From Bacteroides sp. (GTDB lineage Bacteria; Bacteroidota; Bacteroidia; Bacteroidales; Bacteroidaceae), in NCBI GenBank assembly GCA_030151635.1, contig JASLDF010000088.1, forward strand, positions 1 to 64,000: DNA of 64,000 bases. Reading direction: 5' to 3'. Of this stretch, positions 60,791 through 64,000 are shown in pieces. The position numbers and the translations under genes were made by a program. The notes under the pieces are model-generated. The model saw nothing but the letters and a program-made list of their open reading frames with translations, ran no database searches and was not told where the DNA came from. The stretch's first letter is position 1. The number at the start of each line of letters is the position of its first letter.

Positions 60791-60824
60791 TTTGTTATAG
60801 TTAGCTTCAAAGTAGTTAGCTTTG
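60791..60824 (+). promoter_or_regulatory. proximal promoter P2 of the N-glycan locus
   Basis: TTTG at 60791-60794 and TAGCTTTG at 60817-60824 with a 22-base spacer match the Bacteroidota consensus well. It lies 21 bases before the MFS ATG. Confidence 0.7.
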
Positions 60825-60845
60825 TGAGACACACATAATAATATC

Positions 60846-62150
60846 ATGGAAAATAAACTATTATCTAAAACCAACAAACACACAAATCCCTTAAAATGGG
60901 TGCCTACTGCTTATTTTGCAATGGGGTTACCTTTTATTATACTTAGCATGGTATCTGTCTTGATGTATCAAGATTTAGGTGTATCAAAAGCAAGTATTAC
61001 TTTCTGGCTGTCTATTATTACTTTACCATGGACCTTGAAGCCACTTTGGAGCCCTTTCTTGGAGCTTTTTAAAACAAAGAAATTTTTTGTAATACTAACA
61101 CAACTAGTTACGGGTATTACTTTCGCTTTGGTTGCCTTTAGTTTAGGGTTGCCAAATTTTTTTGCTATAGGTATTTCATTGATGGGAATTATAGCGATAA
61201 GTGGTGCAACACATGATATTGCACTTGATGGTATTTATCTTGATGTATTATCTCAGAAGGAACAGGCTAAATTTATTGGTTGGCAAGGTGCCTTCTATAA
61301 TTTGGCAAAGCTACTATCTTACGGTGCGCTAGTGGGTTTAGCAGGTTACTTAAAACGATTTTATGGAGCTTTGGAGGCTTGGACGGTTATTATGGGAATC
61401 TTCTCTGCAATAATGGTTTGTGCTGCTATATATCACATGAAAGCACTACCTACGGGTTCTGATACAGCTGATAAAAAAGCGACAATCTCTGAGACTTGGA
61501 ATGGTCTAATTGAAATTATAGGTTCATTCTTTAAAAAGAAACACATTGCATGGTACATCCTTTTTATTATCCTTTATCGCTCTGCTGAAGGTTTAGCTAT
61601 GAAAGTGCTACCATTGTTTTTAAGCGATGGCGTAAACGAAGGCGGACTAGGATTATTAACAGAGCAAATTGGACTAATTAATGGTATTTGCGGAGCATTG
61701 GCATTTGTTGTAGGTTCAATCCTTGGGGGATACTTTATTAGTGCCTTCAGTCTGAAAAAGACACTATTTACATTATGTTGTTGCTTCAATATTCCTTTTG
61801 TAATTTATCTATTATTCGCAATCTACCAACCTACGTCTTTAGTGCTTATTGGTCTAGGTGTTACATTTGAGTGGTTTGGATATGGATTTGGCTTCGTAGG
61901 CCTTACCTTATTTATGATGCAACAAGTAGCACCAGGAGCTCACAAAATGGCTCACTATGCATTTGCTTCAGGAATTATGAACTTAGGGGTTCTTCTTCCA
62001 GGTGCTGTAAGTGGGCTAATTGTTGAATATGTAGGTTATCAAAATTTCTTTACCATTGTATTATTGGCAGCTATACCTGCATTTATTATAACCTGGCTAG
62101 TTCCTTTTACATATAACGAGGATGGCTCGGTAGCTAAAAAAACAAACTAA
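60846..62150 (+). CDS. MFS transporter, candidate mannosyl-N-acetylglucosamine importer
   Basis: Major facilitator protein of 434 aa with 12 predicted segments. The N-half carries GATHDIALDGIYLDVLS (residues about 120-136), the AmpG/PAT-type signature also found in muropeptide and disaccharide importers. It is followed after 22 bases by GH130 and then GH92. By analogy with Bacteroides N-glycan loci that pair an MFS protein with the mannosyl-GlcNAc phosphorylase, it probably brings Man-beta-1,4-GlcNAc into the cytoplasm. The substrate is inferred from context only. Confidence 0.82.
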   Translation: MENKLLSKTNKHTNPLKWVPTAYFAMGLPFIILSMVSVLMYQDLGVSKASITFWLSIITLPWTLKPLWSPFLELFKTKKFFVILTQLVTGITFALVAFSLGLPNFFAIGISLMGIIAISGATHDIALDGIYLDVLSQKEQAKFIGWQGAFYNLAKLLSYGALVGLAGYLKRFYGALEAWTVIMGIFSAIMVCAAIYHMKALPTGSDTADKKATISETWNGLIEIIGSFFKKKHIAWYILFIILYRSAEGLAMKVLPLFLSDGVNEGGLGLLTEQIGLINGICGALAFVVGSILGGYFISAFSLKKTLFTLCCCFNIPFVIYLLFAIYQPTSLVLIGLGVTFEWFGYGFGFVGLTLFMMQQVAPGAHKMAHYAFASGIMNLGVLLPGAVSGLIVEYVGYQNFFTIVLLAAIPAFIITWLVPFTYNEDGSVAKKTN

Positions 62151-62172
62151 TTTATTAAACCAATTATAGAAT

Positions 62173-63171
62173 ATGAAAGACTTAAAAATTGTAGGTCAGT
62201 CGCTTCCAGATATGCCTTGGGAAGATAGACCAGAGGGTTGTAAAGACGTAGTTTGGAGATACTCGGCTAATCCGATTATCCCTAGAGACTTACTTCCTAC
62301 ATCAAATAGTATCTTTAATAGTGCTGTTGTTACTTATAAAGATGGCTATGCAGGTGTTTTCCGTTGTGACGATACGAACCGTCGTATGCGTTTACATGTA
62401 GGCTTCAGTGACGATGCAATAAATTGGAACATTAATCCAGAGCCATTGACATTCGAATGCGATGATGAAGAAATCGGTACTTGGGTGTATGGTTATGACC
62501 CTCGTGTTTGTTTCATCGAAGATCGCTACTACATCACATGGTGTAATGGTTACCATGGTCCTACAATTGGCTGTGCATACACACATGACTTCAAAACTTT
62601 CCACCAACTAGAGAATGCATTTATTCCTTTCAACAGAAACGGTGTAATGTTCCCTCGCAAGATTAATGGAAACTTTGCAATGTTGAGTCGCCCAAGTGAT
62701 AATGGTCATACTCCTTTTGGTGATATTTTCTATAGTGAAACTCCTGATATGAAATTCTGGGGACACCACAGACATGTAATGGCTCCAGCACCATTCGAAG
62801 ATAGCGCTTGGCAATGTACAAAAATTGGTGCAGGTCCAATTCCTATTGAAACATCAGAAGGTTGGTTAATGATTTATCATGGTGTATTGGCATCTTGTAA
62901 TGGTTTCGTTTACAGCTTTGGTTCTGCTCTACTAGATTTAGAACAACCTTGGAAAGTAAAATACCGTTCGGGTCCTTACTTAATTTCTCCTCAAAAAGAT
63001 TACGAATGTATGGGTGATGTGCCTAACGTTTGTTTCCCTTGTGCAGCTCTTCATGATGCTGATACCGGTAGAATTGCAATCTACTACGGTTGTGCAGATA
63101 CAGTTACTGGTTTAGCATTTGGTCATATTGACGAGATTATTGAGTTCACAAAGAGAACTAGTATTATCTAA
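62173..63171 (+). CDS. GH130 phosphorylase, probable beta-1,4-mannosyl-N-acetylglucosamine phosphorylase
   Basis: Inverting phosphorylase of 332 aa without a signal peptide, so cytoplasmic. [20 protein letters not shown] contains the proposed proton-donor Asp (Asp109), [19 protein letters not shown] follows, and [15 protein letters not shown] and the C-terminal [13 protein letters not shown] complete the five-bladed propeller. As I remember it, the sequence closely resembles Bacteroides thetaiotaomicron BT1033, which phosphorolyses Man-beta-1,4-GlcNAc. Mannosyl-glucose phosphorylase is the alternative. The MFS protein would import its substrate and the GH92 gene follows after 31 bases. Confidence 0.88.
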   Translation: MKDLKIVGQSLPDMPWEDRPEGCKDVVWRYSANPIIPRDLLPTSNSIFNSAVVTYKDGYAGVFRCDDTNRRMRLHVGFSDDAINWNINPEPLTFECDDEEIGTWVYGYDPRVCFIEDRYYITWCNGYHGPTIGCAYTHDFKTFHQLENAFIPFNRNGVMFPRKINGNFAMLSRPSDNGHTPFGDIFYSETPDMKFWGHHRHVMAPAPFEDSAWQCTKIGAGPIPIETSEGWLMIYHGVLASCNGFVYSFGSALLDLEQPWKVKYRSGPYLISPQKDYECMGDVPNVCFPCAALHDADTGRIAIYYGCADTVTGLAFGHIDEIIEFTKRTSII

Positions 63172-63202
63172 ATAGATTAACTTATAAATTGATATTGTTT
63201 AC

Positions 63203-64000
63203 ATGAAAAAGCTGTTTACTTCGATCTGTGGTTTACTCCTATGTGCAGGAATCATGGCTCAGACAACTAAGAAAGAGTTGGTAGATTACGTTGATCCTTT
63301 TATTGGAACAACGAATTTTGGGACTACAAACCCAGGTGCAATAACTCCTAATGGTCTTATGTCTGTGGTTCCATTTAACGTAATGGGATCTAGTGAAAAT
63401 ACATACGATAAAGATGCTCGTTGGTGGTCTACTCCATATGAGTACACGAATAGTTACTTTACTGGTTATGCTCACGTTAACTTAAGTGGTGTTGGTTGTC
63501 CAGAGTTAGGTTCATTGTTATTGATGCCTACTTCAGGAGAATTAAACGTTAACTATGCCGAATATGGTAGTAAATACAAAGATGAAACAGCTACTCCTGG
63601 TTACTACAGTAACTTCTTGACTAAGTATAATATTAAAACAGAGGTAACAGCAACCCCAAGAACAGGGTTGTCTCGTTTTACTTTTCCAAAAGGAAAGGGT
63701 AATATTCTACTAAACTTAGGTCAAGGGTTAACGAACGAATCAGGTTCAATGTTGCGCCGTGTAAATGATCAAGAAGTTGAAGGTATGAAACTGCTTGGGA
63801 CTTTCTGTTACAATTCCCAAGCGGTTTTTCCTATTTACTTTGTAATGCGCATTAACAAAAAACCGGTAGAAACTGGTTATTGGAAGAAGCAAAGAGATAT
63901 GGGCGTTAAAGCCGAATGGGATGCTGATTCTGGCAAATACAAGTTGTATAAAAAATACAATAAAGAAATTGCGGGAGACGACATTGGTGCATACTTCTCT
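63203..64000 (+). CDS. GH92 alpha-mannosidase, 3'-truncated by the window edge
   Basis: The frame is open from ATG 63203 to the last base (266 codons). A signal peptide (MKKLFTSICGLLLCAGIMAQ) is followed by the GH92 N-terminal signature YVDPFIGTTNFGTTNPGA and GYAHVNLSGVGCPELG, where GHFSHTHLSG-like residues normally occur. GH92 enzymes are calcium-dependent exo-alpha-mannosidases, typically periplasmic or surface, trimming mannose from N-glycans. This fits the GH130/MFS pair upstream. The catalytic C-terminal domain is outside the window, so linkage specificity cannot be judged. Confidence 0.9.
   Translation, partial: MKKLFTSICGLLLCAGIMAQTTKKELVDYVDPFIGTTNFGTTNPGAITPNGLMSVVPFNVMGSSENTYDKDARWWSTPYEYTNSYFTGYAHVNLSGVGCPELGSLLLMPTSGELNVNYAEYGSKYKDETATPGYYSNFLTKYNIKTEVTATPRTGLSRFTFPKGKGNILLNLGQGLTNESGSMLRRVNDQEVEGMKLLGTFCYNSQAVFPIYFVMRINKKPVETGYWKKQRDMGVKAEWDADSGKYKLYKKYNKEIAGDDIGAYFS

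Larger units (their letters stand above)
60452..60845. other. 394-bp divergent regulatory region upstream of the MFS-GH130-GH92 locus
   Basis: It contains, in order, the minus-strand promoter of the small membrane protein (60477-60484), a first plus-strand promoter (60550-60584) touching an FNR-like palindrome (60585-60598), about 190 bases with no recognised feature, and a second plus-strand promoter (60791-60824). No reading frame or RNA gene was seen. Confidence 0.65.

Noticed and set aside
1..64000. Mobile elements, prophage, tRNA or rRNA genes
   Set aside because: No transposase, integrase, phage gene, terminal inverted repeats with target duplication, or tRNA/rRNA-like sequence was recognised; composition and gene order look like core chromosome throughout.

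Overview
This is a 64 kb stretch of an AT-rich Bacteroidota chromosome, most likely of the order Bacteroidales. The evidence is the gene order ybeY-mnmG-apt-uvrC-dtd-mazG-like-deoC, the two adjacent signal peptidase I paralogues beside dapB, families typical of the phylum (viroplasmin-type RNase H, DUF4254, DUF2851, DUF2723, WbqC, stand-alone MnmD, GH130/GH92), and repeated matches to the Bacteroidota promoter element TAnnTTTG. I cannot name the genus. I found 58 genes; the first is cut at its 5' end and the last at its 3' end. I saw no rRNA, tRNA, insertion sequence, prophage or CRISPR array.

Layout: (1) 1-7.5 kb: a polyprenyl synthase end converging on a minus-strand housekeeping operon. 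This operon carries two exact matches to the ParB site parS, which suggests the window lies in the origin-proximal part of the chromosome. (2) 7.7-13 kb: ruvB, a Wzx-like flippase, a DUF389 membrane protein and an EamA exporter. (3) 13-22.7 kb: a DEAD-box helicase, a lipoprotein phosphatase homologue with an altered active site, a single-domain arabinose-5-phosphate isomerase (Kdo pathway), LOG, M16 peptidase, then dapB-lepB-pseudo-lepB-WbqC. (4) 22.7-38.5 kb: DUF2851, then a long minus-strand series (cysE, THUMP methyltransferase, DPP-IV-like peptidase, purD, membrane proteins, mnmD, a zinc-type binding protein and ATPase without permease, a DUF2723 protein, a polysaccharide deacetylase, queG). 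(5) 38.6-47.9 kb: cysK, a FMN-binding protein, rnr, a CDF-epimerase-PAP2 operon, typA, rpsO.

(6) 48.0-55.0 kb is the most interesting part: one compact operon with a good promoter encoding DUF4254, a GT9 glycosyltransferase, an InaA/KdkA-type sugar kinase, a CDP-glycerol phosphotransferase-type enzyme, a PhnW-like aminotransferase, a TagD-like cytidylyltransferase and an MsbA-like ABC exporter. Read together, these could build an inner-core lipo-oligosaccharide and add a cytidylyl-activated phospho- or phosphono-alcohol (glycerol phosphate, aminoethylphosphonate or a related amino-alcohol) before export. This is an inference from family membership. (7) 55-64 kb: a catalytically degenerate RNase H, aroK, speA, argB, a YgjP-type metallopeptidase, and an N-glycan-core utilisation locus (MFS, GH130, GH92) preceded by an FNR/CRP-like palindrome that touches a promoter.

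Two cross-cutting observations: three proteins keep their family fold but have lost residues needed for catalysis (second LepB, RNase H, tyrosine phosphatase-like lipoprotein), and two distant intergenic regions share a composite repeat of 19-nt imperfect palindromes spaced every 22 nt.
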